Of a stretch of 64,000 nucleotides of DNA, positions 36,469 through 45,576 are shown one piece after another. The notes beneath the pieces are model-generated. The model saw nothing but the letters and a program-made list of their open reading frames with translations, made no database searches and had not been told where the DNA came from. The DNA comes from Caldilineaceae bacterium (GTDB lineage: Bacteria; Chloroflexota; Anaerolineae; Caldilineales; Caldilineaceae), in the NCBI GenBank assembly GCA_958295845.1, contig OY282376.1, positions 5,221,022 through 5,285,021 on the forward strand. Direction: 5' to 3'. The position numbers were made by a program, and so were the translations under genes. The first letter of the stretch is position 1. The number at the start of each line of letters is the position of its first letter.

Positions 36469-38064
36469 TCAGGCGTTGAACGGCATCACGAACGGTTCGT
36501 TGGGGACCGTGTAATCGCCCCACGGCGGCGGGGTGTAGTCGGCCTGCATCTTCTCCCACTCCGCGGCCTCTTCGTGCAGCTCTTTGTCGACGAGGAAATT
36601 CTCGATGAAGGTCGGCAGCACGTCGATCTGAATCTGGATCATCTCTTCCAGTGTCATATCGTCGGCGAAGTAGGCCTGAATGGCTGAGAACCACTCGTAC
36701 CAGAAGTGCCAGTCGCCGATGCGGTCGGAGGAGAATCCGGGCTTGGCCGTCTTTGCTTCATAGTCGCTGACCAACCCCTTGACGTCGTCGTCGACCTCGA
36801 TATCTTCGAGGCCCTTGATCGTCGGCAGCACCAGGTTCGTACCCAACCGCTCCTGGATGAGCCGATCCGTATTGGCGGGCGTCGTCATGAATTTGAGAAA
36901 ATCGATGGCCAGGTCGACGTGTCCCCGTTCGCTGGCGGTCTTGGTCACCGTCTTGCTCTCGGTCCCGCGCGCGATCAGCCAGGTCGGGTCCTCTTCGCCC
37001 CACGGCGTCATCTTATTGGTGAGGCGGGGCAGATTGAAGACGCCGAACTTGTCGGTACCTCCCAGCTCCATCAGCTGCGGCCAGATGCGAGTCGCGTTCC
37101 ATACCATCGCCGTCTGTTCGGTCATGAAGACCTCGCCATAGCCGATCGCCGAGGTGGTCTGCGCCATCTGCAGGTAACCCGGCTGGTAGTAGTTGGTCAC
37201 CTCTTTCCAAATGCGCGTCGGCTCGACCCAGTAGGGTGCGTCCAGCCGCACGATGCCGGCGATGGTGGCGCGGGTCTGCTCGACGTCGCTGCAGAAGCCG
37301 TCACCGTTGATGTCGATCAGGTCGAACAGCCCCATGGCGCGGACCAGGTAGTCGACCATGCGGTCCCATTCCCAGCTGAGCAGCGTGCTCTCGACCGGGA
37401 TCACGCCCGAATCGAGGATCTGCTGGCAGGCCTGGTAGTAGTCGTAATAGGTCCTTTCGGGAGGACCGGAGAGGCCGGCGTCGGCGAATATTTCCTTGTT
37501 ATAGGCGATCACCAGTCCCGGGCCGCCCCAACCGACGGGAATGTCGTAGTTGTTGCCGTCGGCCAGCACGATCGGATGCACATCCTCGAACCACTGGTCG
37601 AGCCAGCGACTGCTGCCCGGCTGGCCGGCGGGAATATACTGGTTCGGCTGATTCAGGTACTCGGTCGTCGGGACAATCGTGTCCTTGTCGTAGATGAAGG
37701 AGAGGCCGTAGGTGAAGGTGATGTCGGGCAGGGTTCCCGCGGCCGCGCCGGCCTTGAAGTAGGTCGGCTGGGTCATCGCCTCGGTTGCCTTGAACGGCTC
37801 CTCAAAGACGACCTCGACGCCGGGGTGCATAGTCTCGTACTCCGCCGCGATGTTCAGGATCTCGTGGAGCGCCACCGGCGTATCCGCGGTTACTTTGCCG
37901 GGAACGTACTGCATGTCGATCGTCAGTTCACCGGTCATTCCTGAGCCTTCGGCCCCTTCGTCGTCCATAGGCGCCGAAGGCATCGCACATGCCGCGATAA
38001 GCCCGGCAGCGGCGAGCCCACCCGTCCCGATCAGAAATTGGCGGCGAGACAGTACATGGTTCAT
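36469..38064 (-). CDS. Sugar-binding lipoprotein, ABC family 1 (operon 1)
   Basis: 531 residues. AGGAGG precedes the ATG at 38064. Tat-type lipoprotein leader: SRRQFLIG (twin Arg 7-8) and lipobox IAAC (Cys26), followed by an acidic tether. The mature part is a family-1 extracellular binding protein with KFMTTPANTDRLIQE near the C-lobe and several Trp residues, e.g. WYEWF, for stacking on sugar rings. It delivers a carbohydrate to the two downstream permeases. Ligand unknown; the co-encoded sialidase-fold protein suggests a glycan-derived sugar. Confidence 0.93.
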   Translation of the reverse strand: MNHVLSRRQFLIGTGGLAAAGLIAACAMPSAPMDDEGAEGSGMTGELTIDMQYVPGKVTADTPVALHEILNIAAEYETMHPGVEVVFEEPFKATEAMTQPTYFKAGAAAGTLPDITFTYGLSFIYDKDTIVPTTEYLNQPNQYIPAGQPGSSRWLDQWFEDVHPIVLADGNNYDIPVGWGGPGLVIAYNKEIFADAGLSGPPERTYYDYYQACQQILDSGVIPVESTLLSWEWDRMVDYLVRAMGLFDLIDINGDGFCSDVEQTRATIAGIVRLDAPYWVEPTRIWKEVTNYYQPGYLQMAQTTSAIGYGEVFMTEQTAMVWNATRIWPQLMELGGTDKFGVFNLPRLTNKMTPWGEEDPTWLIARGTESKTVTKTASERGHVDLAIDFLKFMTTPANTDRLIQERLGTNLVLPTIKGLEDIEVDDDVKGLVSDYEAKTAKPGFSSDRIGDWHFWYEWFSAIQAYFADDMTLEEMIQIQIDVLPTFIENFLVDKELHEEAAEWEKMQADYTPPPWGDYTVPNEPFVMPFNA

Positions 38065-38152
38065 TTTAGCCTCCTAGTGATTAGGTTTTGGCCGATCGCG
38101 ATTATCGAAATGAGGAAGAAAGGAAGGCGGTTGAAGAAAGGTGCTTAGCGGG

Positions 38153-38181
38153 AATATAGCATATCCTATGCGGGCAGTCAA
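38153..38181 (-). promoter_or_regulatory. Promoter of sugar operon 1 with operator-like palindrome in spacer
   Basis: On the - strand: TTGACT (38181-38176), 17-base spacer, TATATT (38158-38153) with an extended TGC. The spacer contains GCATA-GGA-TATGC (38171-38159), a 13-base palindrome placed exactly where a repressor would block polymerase. No regulator gene is adjacent. Confidence 0.7.
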
Positions 38182-38656
38182 ACCGCTTTTTTGGATCAGA
38201 CAGTCGGCGAGACATTCCTGAGAATATCGAGGCGCGTTCTGTTTTACAGTGTAGTCAAAGCTGGGAAGAGTGGGTCTGGCCTGGGAGGTGCCCAGGTTTT
38301 CGGGTAGTTTGGGCCGAGGTGCTCGTCTGGCAACAGGCAGATTGGGCCGTCGCGCCGCGAACTGCAGGGGAACGGCAGGGGTCGGGGGTCAGGGGTCAGG
38401 GGTCAGGGGTCAGGGGTCAGGGGTCAGGGGGGCGAAGTTTTTAGTAGTCAGTTTTTAGTTTTTAGTGAACTGCGGACGGCAGTGGTCAGTGGAGGGAGAC
38501 AACGGGTGGGGGGTAGACACTGTTGGCTAGACATGATGCTGGGGAAGAATACACACGGTGGCTAGTAAGGGCGGGGCGTTGCGGGGGCGCAGCCCCTGCA
38601 CAAGGGAGGGCCGAAGGCCCGGACGCCCAAAGGCGAGGAGAGAGTGAAGAGGAGTG
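38182..38656. repeat. Repeat-rich intergenic region
   Basis: No credible gene. It holds GGGTCAG heptamers (38378-38430), the 57-base AT-rich element (38436-38492) shared with 19446-19502, and copy B of the dispersed element (38516-38626). Confidence 0.8.
38516..38626. repeat. Dispersed intergenic element, copy B
   Basis: Matches 26911-27036 from GACACTGTTGGCTA to GGGCCGAAGGCCC, with a short deletion near the left end. One base of the GCGGGGGCGCAGCCCC(T)GC palindrome is changed. Confidence 0.8.
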
Positions 38657-38686
38657 AGGAAAACCGGCGCTGCCTTTGTGCGCCGG
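38657..38686 (-). terminator. Terminator of sugar operon 2
   Basis: On the - strand: CCGGCGC, nine-base loop, GCGCCGG, then TTTTCC. It lies 11 bases after the MalG-like stop. Confidence 0.75.
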
Positions 38687-38696
38687 CAGGGGCTTT

Positions 38697-39584
38697 CTAT
38701 CCCTTCAGGCCGGAGAGGCTGATGCCGCCGATGATGTATTCCTGCGCGATGATGAAGAGGATGACGATGGGGAAGGAGACGATGGTGGAGCCGGCGAATA
38801 CGGCGGGCCAGTTGATCTGATTGACGTCGCGGAAGAGGGCTATCCCGACGGTTACCGGGTACTTCTTCCAGTCGGAGAGGATGATGAGGGGCCAGACGAA
38901 GGAGCTCCACTCGTTGAGGAAGATGAAGACGCCCAGCGTTACCATCGCCGGTTTGGCGAGGGGCAGCATGATGCGCCAATAGGTGCCGAAGAATCCGGAG
39001 CCGTCAATGCGGGCGGCATCCTCCAACTCGCGCGGGATATTGAGGAAAAATTGGCGCAGCAGGAATATACCGAACGCGCCGGCAAAACCCGGCAGCACCA
39101 CCCCCGTGAATGTATTTGTCAGGCCCAACCCATGCGCGATCAGGAAGGTCGGGATCAGTGTAACGGAGCCGGGCAGCATCAGCGTCGCCAGCACCGCCAG
39201 GAAGAGGGTCTCGCGGCCGGGAAATTCGACGCGCGCGAACGAATAGGCCGCCAGTGAGTCGATGAAAAGCTGGACAACCAATACCGCTGCCGCATACAAA
39301 ATGCTGTTGCCCAGATATACCCCCATCCGGCCGATCGTCAGAGCATCATAATATGTGCTCAACGTAGGCGGCATCGGAATGACCGAATAGGGATTGGTGA
39401 AAAAGTCGGTCCGGCTCTTGAAGGAGTTGGCCAGCATCCACAGGTAGGGAAAGATCATGCTGAACGCGAGGGCAATCAGCAGCGCATAAACGATGATGGT
39501 AAAGCTACGCCTGGTTGCAGCCAGAAGCAGTTTTTTGTCCCGTTCTTTCACCCCGCTGCCGGGGCTAGATAGTGTACGCGCCAT
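38697..39584 (-). CDS. Sugar ABC transporter permease (MalG-like, operon 2)
   Basis: 295 residues, six hydrophobic segments, EAA-type loop DAARIDGSGFFGTYWRIMLP. It starts three bases after the MalF-like stop. The last gene of operon 2; a clear terminator follows. The three-component set again lacks an ATPase. Confidence 0.93.
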   Translation of the reverse strand: MARTLSSPGSGVKERDKKLLLAATRRSFTIIVYALLIALAFSMIFPYLWMLANSFKSRTDFFTNPYSVIPMPPTLSTYYDALTIGRMGVYLGNSILYAAAVLVVQLFIDSLAAYSFARVEFPGRETLFLAVLATLMLPGSVTLIPTFLIAHGLGLTNTFTGVVLPGFAGAFGIFLLRQFFLNIPRELEDAARIDGSGFFGTYWRIMLPLAKPAMVTLGVFIFLNEWSSFVWPLIILSDWKKYPVTVGIALFRDVNQINWPAVFAGSTIVSFPIVILFIIAQEYIIGGISLSGLKG

Positions 39585-39587
39585 GAC

Positions 39588-40520
39588 TCAGTACAACTCC
39601 CGCGACATGAACAGCTTCAGTTGCAAAGCGGAAAAGAAGAAGATTACACCGAACAGCAACCAGGAGATCGCCGATGCATAGCCCATTTGGAACCGTTGGA
39701 ATGCGTAGTGGTAGACGACCATCTGAACCGTCTGTGTCGAGTTCATCGGGCCGCCCTGCGTCATGATAAATGCCTGGGTAAAGACCTGGAACGCCGCGAT
39801 CGTCAAGGTCACGAAGGCGAAGATGAGCGAATTGCGCAACAGGGGAATGGTGATTTTCCAGAAGGTGTGCCAGCGGCCGGCGCCGTCCACCTTGGCCGCT
39901 TCATAGAAGACCTCCGGGATCTCGGCCAGACCGGCCAGGAAGATGATCATGTAGTAGCCAACCGCACCCCAAATAGTCATGATCATAATCGCCGGCAACG
40001 CGGTCGATGGATCGAAGAGCCAGTTGGGACCCTCAATGTTTATCATTTGCAGCAGTCTATTTATCCCGCCGGTGGGTTCGTACAGCCACACCCACAGCAT
40101 TGAAGTCACCACGATGGGTGTAATTGTGGGGATGAAGAAGATGGTGCGGAAGAGCGCACGGCCGCGTCGGACCTGGTTGCCAAGGACCGCCAGCAGCAAG
40201 GAGATGACTGTAATCGATGGCACAATGACAGCTACATAGACAAACGTGTTGCGGAAACTGATTCGCACCAGCTTATCGTTCAACGCGCGGGCGTAGTTCT
40301 CCAGGCCCTCGAAAGGCCGCGCTTCAGAGATGATGTCATATTGGTGAAAGCTGATGTAGAGAGAGAAGATGATCGCGACGTAGGAAAAAACCGTGATCAG
40401 CAGGCCTGCCGGGCTGATGAACAGGTAGCCCGGCCAGGTCTTCTTTAAGCGTCTCCACAGTTCTCTTTGTCGGCTTGCACGCGACTGAAGCGGCTGGGAA
40501 GGTTGTGCCAGAGTCGTCAT
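39588..40520 (-). CDS. Sugar ABC transporter permease (MalF-like, operon 2)
   Basis: 310 residues, six hydrophobic segments, EAA-type loop EAAKVDGAGRWHTFWKITIP. The cytoplasmic N-terminus is basic. It is preceded by a 67-base gap carrying a perfect hairpin that follows the binding-protein gene. Confidence 0.93.
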   Translation of the reverse strand: MTTLAQPSQPLQSRASRQRELWRRLKKTWPGYLFISPAGLLITVFSYVAIIFSLYISFHQYDIISEARPFEGLENYARALNDKLVRISFRNTFVYVAVIVPSITVISLLLAVLGNQVRRGRALFRTIFFIPTITPIVVTSMLWVWLYEPTGGINRLLQMINIEGPNWLFDPSTALPAIMIMTIWGAVGYYMIIFLAGLAEIPEVFYEAAKVDGAGRWHTFWKITIPLLRNSLIFAFVTLTIAAFQVFTQAFIMTQGGPMNSTQTVQMVVYHYAFQRFQMGYASAISWLLFGVIFFFSALQLKLFMSRELY

Positions 40521-40545
40521 TTTTCACCGTGGTCTGCACTACACC

Positions 40546-40581
40546 GGCTCGCGGCCAGTTAGCAGCAACTGGCCGCGAGCC
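40546..40581 (-). repeat. Intergenic hairpin after sugar-binding protein gene (operon 2)
   Basis: Perfect 15-bp stem GGCTCGCGGCCAGTT (40546-40560) with AACTGGCCGCGAGCC (40567-40581) and a six-base loop. It starts within ten bases of the binding-protein stop and shares the GGCCAGT core with the hairpins at 36418 and 48634. Confidence 0.85.
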
Positions 40582-40587
40582 ATAGGT

Positions 40588-41982
40588 CTATGAAGTGTAA
40601 CCGGCCTCTACCATAATCGTATTGCACTCTTCAATCATCTGTTCAACCGCTGCCTCCGGCTCCAGCTCCTGCAGAATTGCCGCCTCCAGGATTGGCTTGA
40701 TCACGGCGTCCAAGGCGCTCTGCTGGATGTACACCAGCGGCGTGCCCGACGCTGACGCATGCGGGACCATGTTCAGAACTGGAAGCTCCTGCAGCGCGGC
40801 CAGGTATTCCGCTGTCTCGTAGAAGTCCTTGCGCGGCGCCAACCAGCTGCCGATCGCGAAGCGCTCCAACATCCAGCCCAGCCCGCACCAGAACTCCAGG
40901 AAGGCCCAACCGGCATCCTTATTGGGCGACTTGGTCGGCACAACCAGCATGTTGTTCCAGTGGGCCGTGCCCTGCTTTCCGCCGTCCACCGGCGCCGACG
41001 GCCACAGCATCGTGAACCAGTTCAATTCCGGCAGATCATTGGTCAGGGGCCCATATTTCCAGGGGCCGGAACTCGCCATCGCAGTCTTTCCCTGCTGGAA
41101 CTGCGCCCAGTCCTGGCGTTCAGGCGCGATCGGCTGGGAGACCTGGTGTACGTGCAACATATCCAGGAACCATTTCAACCCGTTCACCGCCGCATTTTTC
41201 TCATTAAACCCGACGCCACTTTCAATGCCGGCATCGTTCTTGGAATAGAAGCCGACGTCGTGGGTACTGGCCCACACGCTCAGTGTTTGGGCGGTCGGTG
41301 TGCCGACGAGGAAACCCGACTGAACAACTTCATCGCCGTCACGCTTGGTCAACTCCTTGGCAGCGTCGGTGAAGTCCGCCCAGTCCCACGTAGCGATCTC
41401 GTCGGGGTCGGTTGTAACGCCGGCCTCGTCAAAGAGATCGGTGTTGAAGAAGATCTGGTTGCTGTCCGGGCCTTCGCCCAGTACGCCGTACTGCGCAGGG
41501 CCCTTTGTCGCCTGCAGCAAGGCGCCGTCCAGGAAGTTTTCGGGCGCCAGGTCCGGCGTTATTTCGATCGAGGGTGTCAGATCCAGCAGCGCACCCCTGT
41601 CATAGAAGTCACGCCCCCAGTATACCGAGCTGTGCATAACATCGGGCGTGTCGTCGGCTGCATGGGACGCGAGGAATTTGACGAAATACTCGCCGAAGGG
41701 CACGTTCTGATAGTTCAGTTCCAGTTCAGGATTCGACTCTCCCAGGGCAACCGGCAAGCGGTCGAACAGGGCTTTGCTGGTCTCATTGGCGGCCGGGCCC
41801 CACCAGTCCCAATAGGTAATCGTCTGTTGGGCCATGGAGGGTTCATCCCCTGCCATATCCCCGGATGCCGCGGGCCCCGGTCCACACGCCGCCAACGCGC
41901 TGGCACCGATTCCCGATAGGGCTGTAACCGCAGACAGCCTCAGAAAATCACGCCGACTTACTCTTTCCTTCGAGACCTTCAT
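40588..41982 (-). CDS. Sugar-binding lipoprotein, ABC family 1 (operon 2)
   Basis: 464 residues. The ATG at 41982 is chosen because AAGGAGGAAGGT precedes it directly; an upstream in-frame start would bury that site. Tat-type leader SRRDFLRLSA (Arg 10-11) with lipobox LAAC (Cys33). Family-1 binding protein with ITYWDWWGPA at the start of the mature domain and Trp-rich sugar-contact regions such as WAFLEFWCGLGWM. Probably drives uptake of a mono- or oligosaccharide. Confidence 0.93.
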   Translation of the reverse strand: MKVSKERVSRRDFLRLSAVTALSGIGASALAACGPGPAASGDMAGDEPSMAQQTITYWDWWGPAANETSKALFDRLPVALGESNPELELNYQNVPFGEYFVKFLASHAADDTPDVMHSSVYWGRDFYDRGALLDLTPSIEITPDLAPENFLDGALLQATKGPAQYGVLGEGPDSNQIFFNTDLFDEAGVTTDPDEIATWDWADFTDAAKELTKRDGDEVVQSGFLVGTPTAQTLSVWASTHDVGFYSKNDAGIESGVGFNEKNAAVNGLKWFLDMLHVHQVSQPIAPERQDWAQFQQGKTAMASSGPWKYGPLTNDLPELNWFTMLWPSAPVDGGKQGTAHWNNMLVVPTKSPNKDAGWAFLEFWCGLGWMLERFAIGSWLAPRKDFYETAEYLAALQELPVLNMVPHASASGTPLVYIQQSALDAVIKPILEAAILQELEPEAAVEQMIEECNTIMVEAGYTS

Positions 41983-42434
41983 ACCTTCCTCCTTTTGAAT
42001 GAAACCCAGGTATCTTGTTGCAGGTGAACAGATTCTCAACTGCCCAGCATTGTGTTGTAGGCGAAAGTAAAGATCAAGCTGGCAACATTTCTATCATGTA
42101 GAAACATAAGGCTAGATCTTTCATTTGGGTAAGACAGTTCATGACTTCAGAGGCAAATTTACTGGAGGTGGTCGCACTCTATCAGAAGTCAAATGTTCTG
42201 TCAAAGGGAAGAGAACAACACTATTCTGTGGAATCGGTTGGCGTCATACCGGTGAACTCTGCCACTCGCCTCGAGCGCTGCGAATGCAGCATTGCTGCTG
42301 AAAGAACCGGCAGGACATTGACACCCAATCTGTTGTATATTAATTACATACACATAGCCCTGTCTGCGGCCCTTGACCGATTACTGAACACCGCAGTCAG
42401 AGGACAGACGGCTTGGCAGCGAAAGAGAGGAATG
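41983..42434. promoter_or_regulatory. AT-rich divergent control region
   Basis: 452 bases of noticeably lower G+C between the divergent operon 2 and the epimerase operon. It contains the palindrome TTTCTA-TCATG-TAGAAA (42088-42104). On the + strand a TTGACA (42318-42323) is followed 17 bases later only by a weak TAATTA, with TATATT closer in. An open frame upstream of 42435 continues into the epimerase but has no ribosome site or family support. Confidence 0.5.
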
Positions 42435-43505
42435 ATGAGCGCAGCAACATTGGCGAGCAGTATCGAAAGGCAGGCCACAGCCAGCGGGCCCCGCAGCGAA
42501 GAGGAGCTGGACCTGCTGCTCTCTGAACCCTCCCCCGCCGCACTGGCCGCTCTCGACAAGCTGGATTCGGACGTGGTCATCCTCGGGGTCAGCGGCAAGA
42601 TGGGCCCCACGCTGGCGCGGATGGCGGTGCGCGCCCTTGAGCAGCTCAACTCGCCCCATCGCGTCTATGGCGTGGCCCGCTTCAGCCAGCCTGGGACGCG
42701 CGACCAGCTGGAGGACTGGGGCGTGCAGACGATCACCTGCGACCTGCTGGACCGAACGCAGCTGGCTTCGCTGCCCGACAGCGGCAGCGTTATCTATATG
42801 GCCGGTCAGAAGTTCGGCACGACCGGCAACCAGCACATGACCTGGGGCATCAACACCTACCTGCCGGCGCTCGTCTGCGAGCGTTATCTGAACGCCCGCA
42901 TGGTCGCCTTCTCCACCGGCAATGTCTATCCGCTGGTGCCCGTCGTCGAAGGCGGCCCGCTTGAGGACGACCCTTTGGACCCGGTGGGGGAATACGCCAT
43001 GTCCTGCCTGGGGCGCGAGCGCGTCTTTGACTACTTTTCGCGGCGGCACGGTCTGCGCTGCGCCATCGTCCGCCTCAACTATGCCGTCGAGATGCGCTAC
43101 GGCGTTCTCGTGGACATCGCTCGCAGCGTGTATGCGGGGCAGCCGGTCGGTCTCGACATGGGCGCGGCCAATGTGATCTGGCAAGGGGACGCCAACGCCC
43201 AGGCGATCGCGCTGCTCGACCACTGCGCGGCGCCGCCGTTTGTGCTCAACGTCACCGGGCCGGAGACGGTCTCGGTGCGACGCGTGGCGCAGATTCTGGG
43301 CGGCATGTTCGGCAAGGAACCATGTTTCAGCGGCGAGGAGGCGCCGACGGCGCTGCTCAACAACGCGGCCAAGTCGGCGCAGCTTTTCGGCTACCCGCGC
43401 GTCTCGCTGCACCAGATGCTGCAGTGGATCGCCGATTGGGTGCAGAACGACGGCGCATCGCTGGATAAACCGACCCATTTCGAGACGCGCGACGGGAGCT
43501 TCTGA
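42435..43505 (+). CDS. NAD-dependent epimerase/dehydratase-family protein
   Basis: 356 residues. The ATG at 42435 (with another at 42432) follows GAGAGG; the frame is open for another 98 codons upstream but that part looks non-coding. Rossmann fold with VVILGVSGKMGPT (about 46-58) as a glycine-rich loop variant, an SDR-like FSTGNVYP segment and a later EYAMSCLGRERVF stretch where extended SDRs carry the YxxxK (here Tyr without the standard Lys spacing). Likely acts on a sugar or nucleotide sugar; the altered active site makes the reaction uncertain. It is coupled by TGATG to the next gene. Confidence 0.85.
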   Translation: MSAATLASSIERQATASGPRSEEELDLLLSEPSPAALAALDKLDSDVVILGVSGKMGPTLARMAVRALEQLNSPHRVYGVARFSQPGTRDQLEDWGVQTITCDLLDRTQLASLPDSGSVIYMAGQKFGTTGNQHMTWGINTYLPALVCERYLNARMVAFSTGNVYPLVPVVEGGPLEDDPLDPVGEYAMSCLGRERVFDYFSRRHGLRCAIVRLNYAVEMRYGVLVDIARSVYAGQPVGLDMGAANVIWQGDANAQAIALLDHCAAPPFVLNVTGPETVSVRRVAQILGGMFGKEPCFSGEEAPTALLNNAAKSAQLFGYPRVSLHQMLQWIADWVQNDGASLDKPTHFETRDGSF

Positions 43506-44575
43506 TGGCCCAGACTCTGGCTGAACTGAGACAACATCTGGCCAACGGGCAGGTGATCCCGGCCCACCCGCTCGCCCTGACCGCGGACCTCAAGCTGGAT
43601 GAGCGGCGCCAGCGCGCGCTGACCCGCTACTACTGCGCGGCCGGTGCGGGCGGGGTGGCGGTGGGCGTGCATACGACCCAGTTTGAGCTGCATCAGCCTG
43701 AATACGGATTGCTGGAGCCGGTTCTGGAGCTGGCCTCGGAGACTGTGGACGAACACCTGCGTCAGACCGGCCGCCCCTTCGTCAAGGTTGCGGGTATCCT
43801 GGGCGACACACGGCAGGCGGTGCGCGAAGCCGAGACTGCCCTGGCGCACGGCTACGACGCGGGACTGCTGAGCCTGCGAGCGCTAGCAGAGGCATCGCCA
43901 TCGGAGCTTATCGAACACTGCCGACGGGTTGCCGAGGCGATCCCAGTTTTCGGCTTCTATTTGCAGACCGCTGTGGGTGGACAGGTGCTGCCCTACCGCT
44001 TCTGGCGCGAGTTTGTGGAGATTGAGAACGTCGTCGCCATCAAGGTCGCGCCGTTTGACCGGTACAAGACGCTGGATGTGGTGCGGGCGGTGGCGGAGTC
44101 ATGCCGGAGCGGAGAGATCGCGCTCTACACGGGCAATGACGACAACATCGTTGCGGACCTGCTCACCGAGTTCAGCTTTGGCGGGCAGGAGGCGGATGCG
44201 CCGCCGCTGCGCATCGTCGGCGGGCTGCTCGGACAGTGGGCTGTGTGGACGCGGGAGGCGGTCGCCATGTTGCAGGCGGTCCGCGACCAGAGCGCAGCCG
44301 GCAGGCTCGACTACGGGCACTGGCTCACCTACAACGCGCAGATGACGGACGCCAACGCGGCGGTGTTCGACAGCACTCACGACTTCCACGGTTGTATTTC
44401 GGGCGTGCATGAGGTGCTGCGGCGGCAGGGGCTGATGCAAGGGATCTGGTGCTTCAACCCGGCAGAAAGCCTCTCCCCCGGCCAGTGCGAGGAGCTGGAC
44501 CGCGCCTGCCGCGCCTATCCCCACCTGACTGACGACGAATTCGTGGCTGAGCACCTCGATGAATGGCTGCGCTAG
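43505..44575 (+). CDS. DapA-family aldolase/dehydratase-like protein
   Basis: 356 residues, longer than the usual 290-310. The putative Schiff-base Lys lies in VAIKVAPF (Lys180) and Tyr152 of FGFYLQTA takes the place of the catalytic Tyr. The typical GTTGE turn is replaced by the GVHTTQF region (54-60), and about 50 residues extend the C-terminus. It is a divergent relative of the enzyme at 16312. It is one base overlapped with the epimerase gene and followed by a Gfo/Idh/MocA gene, so a sugar-acid degradation step is the likeliest role. Confidence 0.83.
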   Translation: MAQTLAELRQHLANGQVIPAHPLALTADLKLDERRQRALTRYYCAAGAGGVAVGVHTTQFELHQPEYGLLEPVLELASETVDEHLRQTGRPFVKVAGILGDTRQAVREAETALAHGYDAGLLSLRALAEASPSELIEHCRRVAEAIPVFGFYLQTAVGGQVLPYRFWREFVEIENVVAIKVAPFDRYKTLDVVRAVAESCRSGEIALYTGNDDNIVADLLTEFSFGGQEADAPPLRIVGGLLGQWAVWTREAVAMLQAVRDQSAAGRLDYGHWLTYNAQMTDANAAVFDSTHDFHGCISGVHEVLRRQGLMQGIWCFNPAESLSPGQCEELDRACRAYPHLTDDEFVAEHLDEWLR

Positions 44576-44652
44576 CCGCGCCAACGCTCAGCCTTCAGTC
44601 ACTCCAACCCCAATCCAAAAGCGGGCCGCCACAGAATACTGGAAACTGACCC

Positions 44653-45567
44653 ATGCTTAAGATCGGAATCGCCGACCTCGATACCTCGCACCCGGGCCGC
44701 TGGGTGCCGATCCTGCAGTCGTGGGACAGTGTGGCGGTGGTGGCCTGCTGGGACGGCGGCAGCGTACGGCCGCCGGGCTATGCTCAGCAGTTCGCGGCTG
44801 AGCACAACATCCCAGAAGTCGTGCCCGTGCTGGCGGACTTGATCCCGTTGGTGGATGTGGTCTTTGTTCAGAGTTGCAACTGGGACCTGCACGCGGAGCG
44901 CGTCAGGCCTTTCGTCGAGGCCGGCAAGGGCGTGTATATCGACAAGCCGCTGGCCGGGAACGTAGCCGATCTGATGCAACTAAGAGAGTGGGGGACGCAG
45001 GGCGCGAACATCATCGGCGGCTCATCGCTGCGCTGCTGTGAGGAGGTCAAGCGGATCCATGCGCAGACCCAGGGGAGCGACCTCCATACCATCTTTGCCA
45101 GCGGGCCGAACGACTTTTTCAACTACGGCATCCACGTAATCGAGATGGTCCAGGGTGTAATCGGCCTGGACCGCAGAACGCCCGCGGTCGCGGTCACGCA
45201 TCTCGGGAGCCGCGACTCGGTGCGGCTCCTCGTCGATTACCAGGACGGCCTGCAGGCGGTGCTCGAGTTGCAAGCCGCGGCAGGTTTTTCTCTGGCCGTC
45301 AGCGCCGCCAACGGGCACTGGTCGGCTACCGTCCAGAGTGACTTCTACCGCGCGCTCCTGCAGGACGTGGTCGCCCACTTCCGCGGCGAGAGGCCATTTC
45401 CTGCCGACATCGACATGCTATGCGAAGCGGTGATGGTCCTGCTGGCGGGTCGCGAGAGCGTACGCCGCGGGCGGCTCACGCCTGTTCGCATTGACGAGCT
45501 CTCTGCGGACGCGCCCGGTTTTGACGGCCACAGCTTTACCGAGGAATATCGCGCGGCCATGGGTTGA
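44653..45567 (+). CDS. Gfo/Idh/MocA-like oxidoreductase, short divergent form
   Basis: 304 residues, shorter than the 364-residue pair at 32-34 kb. The N-terminal nucleotide fold is altered (IGIADLDTSHPGRW instead of the GxGxxG loop) and the EKP motif is IDKPLAG. The C-terminal part retains FFNYGIHVIEMVQG. The altered loop suggests a changed cofactor mode. It ends only nine bases before the convergent FAD oxidoreductase stop; part of its 3' end was copied to 47115-47181. Confidence 0.83.
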   Translation: MLKIGIADLDTSHPGRWVPILQSWDSVAVVACWDGGSVRPPGYAQQFAAEHNIPEVVPVLADLIPLVDVVFVQSCNWDLHAERVRPFVEAGKGVYIDKPLAGNVADLMQLREWGTQGANIIGGSSLRCCEEVKRIHAQTQGSDLHTIFASGPNDFFNYGIHVIEMVQGVIGLDRRTPAVAVTHLGSRDSVRLLVDYQDGLQAVLELQAAAGFSLAVSAANGHWSATVQSDFYRALLQDVVAHFRGERPFPADIDMLCEAVMVLLAGRESVRRGRLTPVRIDELSADAPGFDGHSFTEEYRAAMG

Positions 45568-45576
45568 CTTAGCGTA

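Noticed and set aside
42141-42434. N-terminal extension of the epimerase
   Set aside because: No ribosome site, lower G+C, unfamiliar sequence; GAGAGG directly before 42435 supports the shorter protein.
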